Assembly (NCBI GenBank): GCA_964618405.1
Contig: CAZUAY010000066.1
Span: forward strand, 1 to 15,241
Direction of reading: 5' to 3'
Length of the DNA: 15,241 nt
Source of the DNA: JBBQIY01 sp964618405
GTDB taxonomy: Bacteria; Verrucomicrobiota; Kiritimatiellia; RFP12; UBA3636
A program made the position numbers and the translations under genes. The notes beneath the pieces are model-generated. The model was not told the DNA's origin, did not search any database, and was given only the letters and a program-made list of their open reading frames with translations. Shown here one piece after another: positions 1 through 7,241 of the stretch; within the stretch, counting starts at the first letter, position 1, and each line of letters opens with the position of its first letter.

Positions 1-173
1 TCCTGCACAGGCTGGAAGCATCTGCTCCCAGTGGCTCAATCGCTGCGTCTCCAACTCTCTGTGTTTAAAACCGCACCGCGCTTATTGCGACAACTGGATT
101 GACAGCACAGCAGAGCAGATCTCTGGCGTCACCTCGAAAAATACTTTCATCTCTCCCCCCAATGGCTGACCGA
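1..173. other. Left-edge region beyond the broken MFS gene, no intact gene
   Basis: All minus-strand frames are interrupted soon after the MFS fragment ends. A 22-codon minus-strand frame (82-150, starting MKVFFEV) has a purine-rich GGGGGGAGAG upstream at 151-160. It stops at a TAA, and the same frame then reopens towards the window edge (peptide ELETQRLSHWEQMLPACAG, ending at base 1). The second stretch could be the start or interior of another gene, or decayed sequence; too little is visible to decide. I recognise no family here. Confidence 0.3.
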
Positions 174-398
174 TTACCCGCTACGCAGGGCAGACGTCAG
201 CCGAGCACAGAAATGGAACAACGACAGCATCATGCCGATGCGCCCCTTTGGCAATCCCAAATCAGTAAGAAACAAGACGAACATTGAACCGCCAAAAGTC
301 CATAATGCGAAAAAACTATTCAGTGCGCCAAAGAACAGTGTCCACGGCAGAGCCCGGATTTTCGCACGGTCGCTGTCGGCACCTGAGGGTAGCGACAT
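174..398 (-). pseudogene. MFS transporter, N-terminal fragment only
   Basis: The 74 codons read as the beginning of a major facilitator superfamily permease: a short polar head (residues 1-17), then RALPWTLFFGALNSFFALWTFGG as the first membrane segment, then FLTDLGLPKGRIGMMLSLFHFC, the usual loop and start of helix 2. The frame then ends abruptly (ARLTSALRSG, stop), whereas the family needs about 400-450 residues and 12 helices. None of the three minus-strand frames continues the transporter through bases 1-173, so this looks like a truncation or recombination scar rather than one frameshift. The start at 398 has only a weak purine stretch (AAAGA) before it. It lies 103 bp downstream of the GH28-like gene on the same strand, so the two were probably once an operon for taking up and degrading a carbohydrate; that link is inference. 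Family call good, substrate unknown. Confidence 0.65.
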
Positions 399-501
399 TC
401 TTTGTTTGTCAGCATCAGAATGTTTCCGCGATTAATCTTTTCATTGCTTTCTGCATGCATGCCATGCGAATGCGCATCTATTATCAAGTTTCTGTTTTAT
501 T

Positions 502-1944
502 CTATTTGCTTTCTGAATCCTTAAGGTCAAATACGATGTCGGCTTCGATGCTTTCGTTGATAAGGTTCAGGTTTTGCCAGTTGCCTTGGAAGGCGACATC
601 ATAGCGTGTTTTGTTTTCTGCTGTAATCGCTAAATTGCAGAACCGGGCCTTCACGATTGCAGCCCGGTCGCCCACGCAAGTGAACAGGCCTCGGCCGAAC
701 AGAGGCGTATCGTCAGCGACACGGATGTTCACGTTGCTGACCACGAGATGGCGAATGCTGCCCTGAGAATAAAAAAACTGCCCGTTTCTCGCTGTTTTTT
801 GAAAGCTGCACCCATCGATGATCAAGGTGTCGATCTGGACGTTCTCGTTTTCGATCCAGAAAAGGCCCCGGCGATTGTTGCGTTCAACCATTTCCGGCTC
901 GCCGTCAACACTGCAGACCACGTTGCGCACAATGATGGTGCCATATCGCGCGGAGGCTTCATAATGTGCTGAGATGAGGATCCCATCGACGGTGTAGCGA
1001 CCGTAGACGCCATCAATAGTCACCTCGTCGATAGGGTACTTTTCGGTCGATAATAAGCGCACGGCACGGTAACCGATCAGTCCTTCACTGACATGAATGT
1101 CGCGAATGACGATATGACGGATGCCGCCCTGCCGGAATGACTTCCACAGAATGTTGGTGCCCGTGCCGCGTTCCGGAACGGTGAATCCTTTGGGGTACTT
1201 GGGGTAAGCACTATCGCCACCATTCAGGGCAACCATATCATCCCAGGTACGACCGTGGATATTGCTGATGACTCCGTTATAGCACTCACCTTCGAGATGA
1301 ATACCGTCCTGATTGACGCGCAGTTCGCGCATGTCCAGATGAATGTTATCGATCGTGAAGTTACGGATCAGTGCCGCATCGAAAAAATAGGTTGTTGCAT
1401 CAAACAACCTGACATCACGCAGTACGAAACCGTTGACATTCACGATTTCCATCAGAAAGCCACGAAACTCGTAGCTGCCCCATAGATGGTCTAAGCGTGG
1501 ATTATTTCCGCCGTTAGCGTCCCACACCCCCCCGGTAACGGTGATATTCTGCTCGGGCTCACTCAGTGTCCAATTCTCTGGTCTATCCTCTGGCCCGGAA
1601 TACCGCGGGAAAGCAGGATCCGTAACAAAATCGGGGAACTGATCTTCGAAATAGCGTTGATCCGCCCAACGCGTACGCAGCATGGTACAGCAGGCGTTAT
1701 CAGCCAATCGGATGGTGAACCCGGGATCCAAACTGAGACAGGTTCCGCTTGAAATGACCAAGGAACGGCTGATCAAGGCCGTGCCCGTACCCCGCAGCCG
1801 CACCGTGCCGCGCTGGTTCAGGCACGCTTGAATAGCGTCGGTGCAATCAGTTTGCCCATCGTAAACGGCACCAAACTGGCATGGAGATAAGTCTTCGTCT
1901 GGATTTTCTTTCGGAAGAGCTTTTAGAGGTGATTGTCTTGACAT
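502..1944 (-). CDS. GH28-like right-handed beta-helix protein (polygalacturonase/pectate-lyase fold)
   Basis: This 480-residue protein opens with the pectate-lyase-superfamily pattern (QFGAVYDGQTDCTDAIQACL, residues 23-42) and continues with repeating short beta-strand units typical of a parallel beta-helix. In the central coils it has NQDGIHLEG (211-219) and TWDDMVALN (233-241), placed like the NTD and DD catalytic motifs of glycoside hydrolase family 28. YRAVRL (292-297) may correspond to the later RIK motif. The family's GHG motif is not seen, so the activity may differ from classical polygalacturonase. The N-terminus (MSRQSPLKALPKENPDEDLS) is polar, with no signal peptide, suggesting a cytoplasmic enzyme acting on imported oligosaccharides. 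The start at 1944 is supported by AAGGAAAG about 4-6 bases upstream. An MFS fragment follows on the same strand. Fold confident, substrate unknown. Confidence 0.8.
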   Translation of the reverse strand: MSRQSPLKALPKENPDEDLSPCQFGAVYDGQTDCTDAIQACLNQRGTVRLRGTGTALISRSLVISSGTCLSLDPGFTIRLADNACCTMLRTRWADQRYFEDQFPDFVTDPAFPRYSGPEDRPENWTLSEPEQNITVTGGVWDANGGNNPRLDHLWGSYEFRGFLMEIVNVNGFVLRDVRLFDATTYFFDAALIRNFTIDNIHLDMRELRVNQDGIHLEGECYNGVISNIHGRTWDDMVALNGGDSAYPKYPKGFTVPERGTGTNILWKSFRQGGIRHIVIRDIHVSEGLIGYRAVRLLSTEKYPIDEVTIDGVYGRYTVDGILISAHYEASARYGTIIVRNVVCSVDGEPEMVERNNRRGLFWIENENVQIDTLIIDGCSFQKTARNGQFFYSQGSIRHLVVSNVNIRVADDTPLFGRGLFTCVGDRAAIVKARFCNLAITAENKTRYDVAFQGNWQNLNLINESIEADIVFDLKDSESK

Positions 1945-2018
1945 AATCTTTCCTTATAACCGTTCCCTGCGCGTGTTTGGCATCTCAAAAACCAGCCACT
2001 GTATACAAATATTTGAGT

Positions 2019-2040
2019 TTGAGTGAGCTTTGCTACTCAA
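2019..2040. promoter_or_regulatory. Inverted repeat, candidate operator of the GH28-like gene
   Basis: TTGAGT(G)AGC at 2019-2028 and GCTACTCAA at 2032-2040 are complementary over 9 positions apart from one bulged G, separated by TTT. Immediately upstream, TTTGAG occurs in tandem (2012-2017 and 2018-2023). The site lies about 75-95 bp before the GH28-like start codon and just downstream of a possible minus-strand -10 (TATTAT, 2056-2051), where a repressor would block transcription. Binding by a sugar-responsive regulator is inference; no regulator gene is in the window. Confidence 0.3.
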
Positions 2041-2191
2041 TGAAATCAAGATAATATCCTAGCCTCTTCTTTTAAAAAGTGCAAGACTATAACCAACTCT
2101 GCCAATGATTAACTGTTCAGCAGTAGATTTTGATGCGACATTGATTTTTTTATGACATCGTCGGCACAAAAGGGGAGGGCATGTTCTATGA

Positions 2192-2365
2192 GCCTGCATC
2201 GCCTCATGCGCGACCAACGTCGCCAGCGTGTGGTACGCTCTGCGCGGATCCACGCGGAAGCTGCCTCTACTTGGCGGGAACTTTCGGATGTTTGTGCATC
2301 CTGAAGGCGTCACGGTGACGCTACCCCTGCTTTTCGGACATGAGACTCTCGAGTTTAAAGAATGA
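2192..2365 (+). pseudogene. Possible coding remnant, family not recognised
   Basis: This plus-strand frame stays open for 57 codons between two stops, and its last 29 residues (NFRMFVHPEGV, then TVTLPLLFGHETLEFKE) have the mixed composition of a real protein C-terminus. It has no plausible start with a ribosome binding site, and upstream sequence in all frames is interrupted. An opposing minus-strand frame (2059-2313, 84 codons) contains a Cys-rich CPPLLCRRC stretch but also lacks support. I do not recognise a family. It may be chance. Confidence 0.2.
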
Positions 2366-2469
2366 TTTGGGAAGAATGCTCACGCGCTGATTACCGCTTG
2401 CCTTAAAAGCCCTGTGTAATTGGGGTGGATGTCGAAATTATGGCCGAAATTATGATCGCCGACCTAGGA

Positions 2470-2498
2470 TAGACAAAAGCGAAGCCCCGTGCTACAAT
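2470..2498 (+). promoter_or_regulatory. Sigma70-type promoter of the pnt operon
   Basis: TAGACA (2470-2475, 5 of 6 matches to TTGACA) and TACAAT (2493-2498, 5 of 6 matches to TATAAT) are separated by exactly 17 bases. Transcription would start near 2505, giving an AT-rich leader of about 50 bases before the pntAA start codon. This is the best promoter match in the window. Confidence 0.6.
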
Positions 2499-2557
2499 CA
2501 AGTTCATTTCGTTATGTTATTGAGTTTCCTAAATTATTAAATTAAAGCAGGTTTACT

Positions 2558-3715
2558 ATGATTATCGGCATTCCAAAAGAAATCATGCACGGTGAAGACC
2601 GCGTATCCGTGACTCCAGATATCTGTGTAAAGTTGATCAACGATGGCCATTCTGTTTGGGTCGAAACGGGCGCGGGGATGGGATCTTATTTTCATGATGA
2701 AGCGTATCAGGCTGCTGGGGCACGCTTAACCAACAATGTACAGGAGCTCTACAGCCAAGCAGATCTCATTCTAAAAGTGAAAGAGCCTCAGTTTAATAAG
2801 GCGCTCAATACACACGAAGTCGAGCTTATGCATGAGGGGCAATATTTGATTACCTTCATCCACCCGGCCTCGCCTACGAACCATGAGATGGTGAAAAACT
2901 TGGCGAAGCAAGGTGTCATCGCCCTCACGTTGGATGGTGTGCCGCGCATCTCCCGTGCACAAAACATGGATGCCTTGACCTCGATGAGCACCTGTGCAGG
3001 CTACAAGGGAATCTTGCTTGCTGCCAATCTTTTGCCCGCGTTCATTCCCCAAATTTTCAGTGCCGTGGGGATGATCAAGCCTCTGAATGCTCTCGTTGTT
3101 GGCGTGGGTGTCGCTGGTTTACAGGCGCTTGCAACCGCTAAGCGTTTAGGCGCTGTGACCTACGCTGTCGATACGCGTGCGGCGGCTCGTGAACAAGCAG
3201 CCTCCCTTGGTGCTAAGATTATTGACATCGATATTCCTGAAGAACTGGCTCAGGGAAAAGGCGGCTATGCCAAGAATCTCAGCCCAGAGATGGTTCAAAA
3301 GGAACGAAGCTTGATTGCCCCCCACCTGCCCACAATGGACATCATCTTCTTGAGCGCACTGGTGCCAAGTAAAATAGCCCCAGTTGTTATCACCAAGGAC
3401 ATGGTCGCCACCATGAAGCCGGGCTCTGTTATTGTTGACATTTCGATTGATCAGGGCGGCAATTGCGAGGCAACGGTCCCTGGCGAAGTAGCCACTGAAA
3501 GTTACGTTCATCTCGTTGGCATTAAAAACATCCCCGGCATGTTGCCCACTTCCTCGACATGGATGTTTGCACAAAACGTCTACAATCTGGTGAAGTACTT
3601 GGTGCAGGACGGGAAAATGGCACTGAATTCTGATGATGAAATTGTTAAAGGCATCCTCACCACTCAGGGCGGAAAAATTGTTCACGAAGGTGCGCGCGAG
3701 GCCATGGGGCTATGA
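2558..3715 (+). CDS. pntAA: NAD(P) transhydrogenase subunit alpha 1 (PntAA, NAD(H)-binding domain I)
   Basis: PntAA is the soluble NAD(H)-binding domain of proton-translocating transhydrogenase. It exchanges hydride with NADP(H) held by PntB while protons cross the membrane. The 385 residues fit the separate alpha-1 subunit of three-gene systems such as Rhodospirillum rubrum. Visible signatures: N-terminal IGIPKEIMHGEDRVSVTP (3-20); RISRAQNMDALTSM (130-143); the Rossmann loop GVGVAG (182-187) with an acidic residue after strand 2 (D205); the mobile-loop motif GGYAK (235-239, Tyr237); and GGNCEAT later. The RISRAQ and GGYAK motifs separate it from alanine dehydrogenase, the close relative with the same fold. 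The start has AAAGCAGG about 6 bases upstream. The stop overlaps the pntAB start by 4 bases (ATGA, 3712-3715), indicating translational coupling. Confidence 0.96.
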   Translation: MIIGIPKEIMHGEDRVSVTPDICVKLINDGHSVWVETGAGMGSYFHDEAYQAAGARLTNNVQELYSQADLILKVKEPQFNKALNTHEVELMHEGQYLITFIHPASPTNHEMVKNLAKQGVIALTLDGVPRISRAQNMDALTSMSTCAGYKGILLAANLLPAFIPQIFSAVGMIKPLNALVVGVGVAGLQALATAKRLGAVTYAVDTRAAAREQAASLGAKIIDIDIPEELAQGKGGYAKNLSPEMVQKERSLIAPHLPTMDIIFLSALVPSKIAPVVITKDMVATMKPGSVIVDISIDQGGNCEATVPGEVATESYVHLVGIKNIPGMLPTSSTWMFAQNVYNLVKYLVQDGKMALNSDDEIVKGILTTQGGKIVHEGAREAMGL

Positions 3716-4011
3716 GCAAAGAAATCAGTCTTTTACTCATTTTTATTGCAGCAACCTTGATTGGTTACCGACTCATCAAAGCTGTCCCCAGTCTCTTGCA
3801 CACTCCGCTGATGTCCGGCATGAACGCATTAAGCGGGGTGACCGTCTTGGGTTGCATGATGGCGCTGGGCTTTAAGCTTGGCCTAGGTCCCAGGGTAATT
3901 GGCATCGTCGGCATTGCTTGTGCCACGGTCAATGTGGTGGCCGGATTTGCTGTCACCGACAGAATGCTCAACATGTTCCACGGTAGCAAAAAAGGAGAGG
4001 GCAACCCATGA
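3712..4011 (+). CDS. pntAB: NAD(P) transhydrogenase subunit alpha 2 (PntAB, membrane domain)
   Basis: PntAB is the small membrane subunit that forms the proton channel together with the membrane half of PntB. The 99 residues contain three predicted membrane helices: about 4-22 (SLLLIFIAATLIGYRLIK), 36-58, and 61-84. The family signature LHTPLMSGMNALSGVTVLG follows the first helix; most homologues read LHTPLMSxTNAISGI. Such split alpha subunits correspond to the C-terminal membrane part of the fused E. coli PntA. It overlaps pntAA by 4 bases at its start and pntB by 4 bases (ATGA, 4008-4011) at its end, so the three subunits are made in a coupled way. Confidence 0.95.
   Translation: MSKEISLLLIFIAATLIGYRLIKAVPSLLHTPLMSGMNALSGVTVLGCMMALGFKLGLGPRVIGIVGIACATVNVVAGFAVTDRMLNMFHGSKKGEGNP
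3992..3997 (+). promoter_or_regulatory. Strong ribosome binding site for pntB
   Basis: AAGGAG at 3992-3997, followed by AGG, lies inside the end of pntAB and 10 bases before the pntB ATG at 4008. It fixes the overlapping start of pntB. Confidence 0.75.
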
Positions 4012-5435
4012 GTGATACCCTCTTTTATATTGTCTCCGCCGTATTAAGCTTGATGGTATTGCTGGGCATTCATTGGTTGAGCAAGGTAGAGACCGCAGTG
4101 CGCGGCAACCGCCTGAGTGCGTTTGCCATGCTGTTGGCCATCATTGCGGTGGTGGTCAAATATGAGCTCGTGGGGATCTATGATATCTGGATCGGCCTGA
4201 TCATCGGCACTTTTTTGAGTGTCTTGATTGCGAGTCGGATCAAGATGATCGGTATGCCGCAGTTGGTGGGCTTACTCAATGGCCTTGGCGGTTTAGCCTC
4301 TGCTGTTGCCGCCATCCTGACTGTCCTCTATGGAGAAAGTATCGGCAAATTTGAGCTGTTGACCGCCTTGATCGGCTTGTCTGTTGGTGCTTTTACCTTT
4401 AGCGGTAGCATGGTTGCAGCCGGTAAATTGCATCGTGTGTTGCCGCAGAAGCCAGTCGTATTGCCTCGGCAGCAGCTCTTGCTCGGTCTCAGTGCGTTGG
4501 CAATGCTTGCGTTGATCGTCGTACCGATGTTGGGTGTCGCTCAGGTCATGCCCTGCACCTGGCTCTTGCTACTGGCCAGCCTTCTGTTCGGATTGCTGTT
4601 TGCGCTGCCCGTCGGTGGTGCCGATATGCCCATCACGATTTCGCTACTCAACTCGACCTCGGGTGTGGCCGCTGCCATCATCGGTATGGCCATTGGCAAC
4701 GTATTGCTGGTCTCGGTGGGTGGAATCGTTGGCGCATCTGGGCTCTTGCTGACGCTAATAATGTGCCGCTCGATGAATCGAAAATTATCGGGCATCATCT
4801 TTTCACGTCGGGCTTCACCTTCCAAGGTCGCTGCTCCCACAAGCTTAAAAGCAGAGGTCACCGAGCAGCCAACCGAACAGGCTGTTGAACAAACCGCGCC
4901 AGCCGCCGTTCCTGTGGCAGCGACGGAAGCGGATTTGGCAGGTTGGATGAAAGACGCCAAGGATGTCATCATCATCCCCGGCTATGGGATGGCGGTGTCA
5001 CAAGCGCAGGAGTTATTGAAAGCGCTCAGCGACAAGCTTGAAAAAGGTGGCCGCCAAGTGCGCTTTGCCATTCATCCGGTCGCCGGTCGTATGCCGGGCC
5101 ACATGAATGTTCTGTTGGCAGAAGTTGATATTCCTTACGACAAACTTTTTGAAATGGATGACATCAATCCTGATATGGAGAAGACAGACATCGTCTTCGT
5201 GGTCGGGGCCAACGATGTGATCAATCCTGCAGCCAATACTGCCGAAGGCACACCCATCTATGGCATGCCCGTCCTCAACGCGCAACACGCCAGAAAGGTT
5301 GTTATCTGCAACTTTGACAAAAAACCTGGCTATGCCGGCGTTGAAAACCCACTGTACACGGCAACTCCCAACGTCCTCTTGATGCTGGGTGATGCCAAGG
5401 ACAGTCTACAAAAAATCATCGTGTTTTTGGAATAG
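4008..5435 (+). CDS. pntB: NAD(P) transhydrogenase subunit beta (PntB)
   Basis: PntB provides most of the proton channel and the NADP(H)-binding domain III. Residues 1 to about 255 hold eight or nine membrane helices, with MPQLVGLLNGLGGLAS (83-98) and the conserved PVGGADMPITISLLNSTSG (201-219). N91 sits where E. coli has the channel residue His91. A linker rich in Ala, Pro, Glu and Thr (about 270-308) leads to domain III: GYGMAV (325-330), HPVAGRMPGHMNVLLAE (356-372), VGANDVINPAA (399-409), GYAG (441-444) and GDAK (461-464). One feature stands out: before GYAG the family normally has Lys-Arg-Ser, which holds the NADP 2'-phosphate, but here the text is CNFDKKPGYAG, with Asn-Phe-Asp at 435-437. 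At 475 residues it is full length with no frameshift. It is the last gene of the operon and converges with sufU 79 bp away. Confidence 0.96.
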   Translation: MSDTLFYIVSAVLSLMVLLGIHWLSKVETAVRGNRLSAFAMLLAIIAVVVKYELVGIYDIWIGLIIGTFLSVLIASRIKMIGMPQLVGLLNGLGGLASAVAAILTVLYGESIGKFELLTALIGLSVGAFTFSGSMVAAGKLHRVLPQKPVVLPRQQLLLGLSALAMLALIVVPMLGVAQVMPCTWLLLLASLLFGLLFALPVGGADMPITISLLNSTSGVAAAIIGMAIGNVLLVSVGGIVGASGLLLTLIMCRSMNRKLSGIIFSRRASPSKVAAPTSLKAEVTEQPTEQAVEQTAPAAVPVAATEADLAGWMKDAKDVIIIPGYGMAVSQAQELLKALSDKLEKGGRQVRFAIHPVAGRMPGHMNVLLAEVDIPYDKLFEMDDINPDMEKTDIVFVVGANDVINPAANTAEGTPIYGMPVLNAQHARKVVICNFDKKPGYAGVENPLYTATPNVLLMLGDAKDSLQKIIVFLE

Positions 5436-5514
5436 GCTTACTCCGAGTGGCATTACTGTCAACACGGTCAATTCCGTCATTCGGGTCAAAAGCCATTCGC
5501 ACCATGCGCACAGC

Positions 5515-5970
5515 TCACTCCGTCGAAACGGGATCTTGAATCTTATTGAGTGCCGCTTTGAGCGTGTGCCAAACCAAGGTGGCGCACTTGACGCGTAGAG
5601 GAAATTGTGAGACGCCGGAGAAAGCCGCTAGTTTCCCAAGTTCGGGTTCGCCAGGCTTGTCTGCGTGAGGAACGCCTGTGACCACATCGTGGAAGTTTTC
5701 GAATAGCGCTTCGGCCTCCGTGCGCGTTTTCCCCTTGAGCATCTCGGTTAGCAGGGACGCTGATGCGGTGGAAATGGCGCAGCCGTTGCCTTGGAAACTG
5801 ATGTCCTTGACTCGGTCACCATCCATCTCAACGTAGATCGTGACATGGTCTCCGCAAAGCGGATTGAAGCCTTCGGCGCTCAAGCTATCACCCTTGAGCA
5901 CGCGGCAGTTGCGTGGACTCTTACTGTGGTCCACGATAATATCTTGATAAAGATCGCGTAGGTCAGACAT
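5515..5970 (-). CDS. sufU: SufU-type Fe-S assembly sulfurtransferase (IscU-like fold)
   Basis: SufU accepts persulfide sulfur from SufS in the Suf pathway. The 151 residues have the IscU-like fold with LYQDIIVDHSKSPRN (7-21), NPLCGD (36-41), GNGCAISTASASLLTEML (61-78) and FPLRVKCATLVWHTL (123-137). C39, D41, C64 and C129 correspond to the zinc ligands of Bacillus subtilis SufU. The longer middle section between the second and third cysteines (about 80-120) and the lack of an IscU-type LPPVK motif favour SufU over IscU. Its location directly after sufS supports this. The start codon shares one base with the sufS stop (TAATG, 5972-5968). It is the last gene of the operon. Confidence 0.93.
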   Translation of the reverse strand: MSDLRDLYQDIIVDHSKSPRNCRVLKGDSLSAEGFNPLCGDHVTIYVEMDGDRVKDISFQGNGCAISTASASLLTEMLKGKTRTEAEALFENFHDVVTGVPHADKPGEPELGKLAAFSGVSQFPLRVKCATLVWHTLKAALNKIQDPVSTE

Positions 5971-7241
5971 TAGCAGAAAATCTCCTTAACTTTGTTAATT
6001 CCGTTTACGAGCGCATCGACCTCTTCCAAGGTGTTGTACACCCCGAAAGAAGCTCGCGTTGTCGCCGGAATTCCGAATCGTTGCATAACGGGTTGTGCGC
6101 AGTGATGACCCGCGCGGATTGCCACCCCTTCTTGGTCGAGGATGGTGCCGACATCATGTGGGTGAATGCCATCCATGACGAAGGATAAAACGGCAGCCTT
6201 CTCCTTCGCCGTGCCGATGATGCGTAGGCCAGAAATTTTAGCGAGCGCCGCCGTTGCGTAAACGAGCAGCGCGTGTTCGTGAGCGGCGATGTTGTCTATC
6301 CCGATCGCGCTGACATAATCGATCGCCGCTCCGAGTCCGATCGTGTCGGCGATGCTCGGCGTGCCGGCTTCGAATTTGTAGGGCAGGTCGTTGTAAAGGG
6401 TCTTCTCGAACGTGACCGAGCTGATCATGTCACCGCCACCTTGGTAGGGGGGCATTTTTTCGAGCAAATCAGCCTTGCCGTACAACGCACCAATGCCGTT
6501 GGGCGCGTACAATTTGTGACCTGAGAAGACATAAAAATCGCAATCGAGTTCCTGGACATCGACCTTCACGTGCGCTAGCGCTTGCGCTCCATCGATCAAG
6601 ACGGGAACGTCTCTTTCGTGCGCTAAAGCAATAATTTCTCGGATGGGATTGATCGAGCCGAGGGCGTTGGAGACGTGGGCGATCGCGACCAAGCGCGTGC
6701 GGGAGCTGATAAATTCTGGCAACTCGTCAATCATCAGTTCTCCGGCATCGTTGATCGGGGCGATCCGCAACGTAGCGCCAACTTCTTCGCAAAGCATTTG
6801 CCACGGAACAATGTTCGAGTGGTGCTCCATTGCAGAGATCAAAATTTCGTCACCTGGTTCGAGTCTCGGCTTGACGAAACTTTGTGCAACGAGGTTGATG
6901 CCTTCGGTTGCACCACGAACGAAAACAATTTCCTTCGACTCTTTCGCGTTCAGAAACGTCTGAAGCTTCTGGCGAGCACCTTCGTAGCTTTCCGTTGCGC
7001 GGCGACTTAACTCGTGCACCCCGCGATGGATGTTCGCGCAATCGCTCATGTAAAAGTGGCTGATCGCATCAATAACGGTTTGCGGTTTTTGTGTGGTGGC
7101 CGCATTGTCAAGATAGACGAGAGGTTTTCCTCGAATCTCTTGTCTCAAGATCGGGAAATCAGCGCGAATCCGGTCGACATCGAAATCCGATGTTGAAGGT
7201 AGATTGGTTTTGGAATTCCCGAAATGATTGACCGTTTTCAT
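5970..7241 (-). CDS. sufS: Cysteine desulfurase SufS (group II)
   Basis: SufS is a PLP enzyme that converts cysteine to alanine and leaves sulfur as an enzyme persulfide. I start it at 7241, which gives 423 residues, close to the usual 405-420. This ATG overlaps the sufD stop by 4 bases (ATGA, 7241-7238) and has AGGACA about 6-9 bases upstream. A longer frame from 7316 would add 25 atypical residues and overlap sufD by 79 bases. Numbered from 7241, YLDNAATTQKP (43-53) is the N-terminal signature, MEHHSN (138-143) and IDGAQ (216-220) contact PLP, SGHKLYAPNGIG (240-251) carries the Schiff-base lysine K243, and RAGHHCAQP (376-384) carries the active-site cysteine C381 in the group II arrangement. 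TRASFGVYNT follows as usual. Sulfur goes to SufU or SufB. Confidence 0.95.
   Translation of the reverse strand: MKTVNHFGNSKTNLPSTSDFDVDRIRADFPILRQEIRGKPLVYLDNAATTQKPQTVIDAISHFYMSDCANIHRGVHELSRRATESYEGARQKLQTFLNAKESKEIVFVRGATEGINLVAQSFVKPRLEPGDEILISAMEHHSNIVPWQMLCEEVGATLRIAPINDAGELMIDELPEFISSRTRLVAIAHVSNALGSINPIREIIALAHERDVPVLIDGAQALAHVKVDVQELDCDFYVFSGHKLYAPNGIGALYGKADLLEKMPPYQGGGDMISSVTFEKTLYNDLPYKFEAGTPSIADTIGLGAAIDYVSAIGIDNIAAHEHALLVYATAALAKISGLRIIGTAKEKAAVLSFVMDGIHPHDVGTILDQEGVAIRAGHHCAQPVMQRFGIPATTRASFGVYNTLEEVDALVNGINKVKEIFC

Larger units (their letters stand above)
1945..2557. other. 613-bp divergent intergenic region between the GH28-like gene and pntAA
   Basis: No convincing intact gene lies here. 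The GH28-proximal part (1981-2056) holds short palindromes (GTATAC 2001-2006, CAAATATTTG 2006-2015), an inverted repeat, and an ATAATA at 2051-2056 that reads TATTAT on the minus strand and could be a -10 element. The middle (about 2059-2365) contains open stretches on both strands without a good start and may be decayed coding sequence. The pnt-proximal part has a 10-base direct repeat, CGAAATTATG, at 2433-2442 and 2445-2454, then a good promoter at 2470-2498 and an AT-rich leader. Confidence 0.6.

Noticed and set aside
2059..2313. 84-codon minus-strand frame with a cysteine cluster
   Set aside because: Low-complexity basic translation, no ribosome binding site, and it lies over a region with an equally open frame on the other strand.
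3146..3685. 179-codon open frame antisense to pntAA
   Set aside because: It lies wholly inside a well-supported gene and its translation has no recognisable family character.
2558..3715. Alanine dehydrogenase instead of PntAA
   Set aside because: RISRAQNMDAL and GGYAK are transhydrogenase motifs, and pntAB and pntB follow with overlapping starts.
5436..5514. Terminator between convergent pntB and sufU
   Set aside because: Only a 4-bp stem (ACGG/CCGT at 5464-5477) could be found and no T-run follows on either strand.
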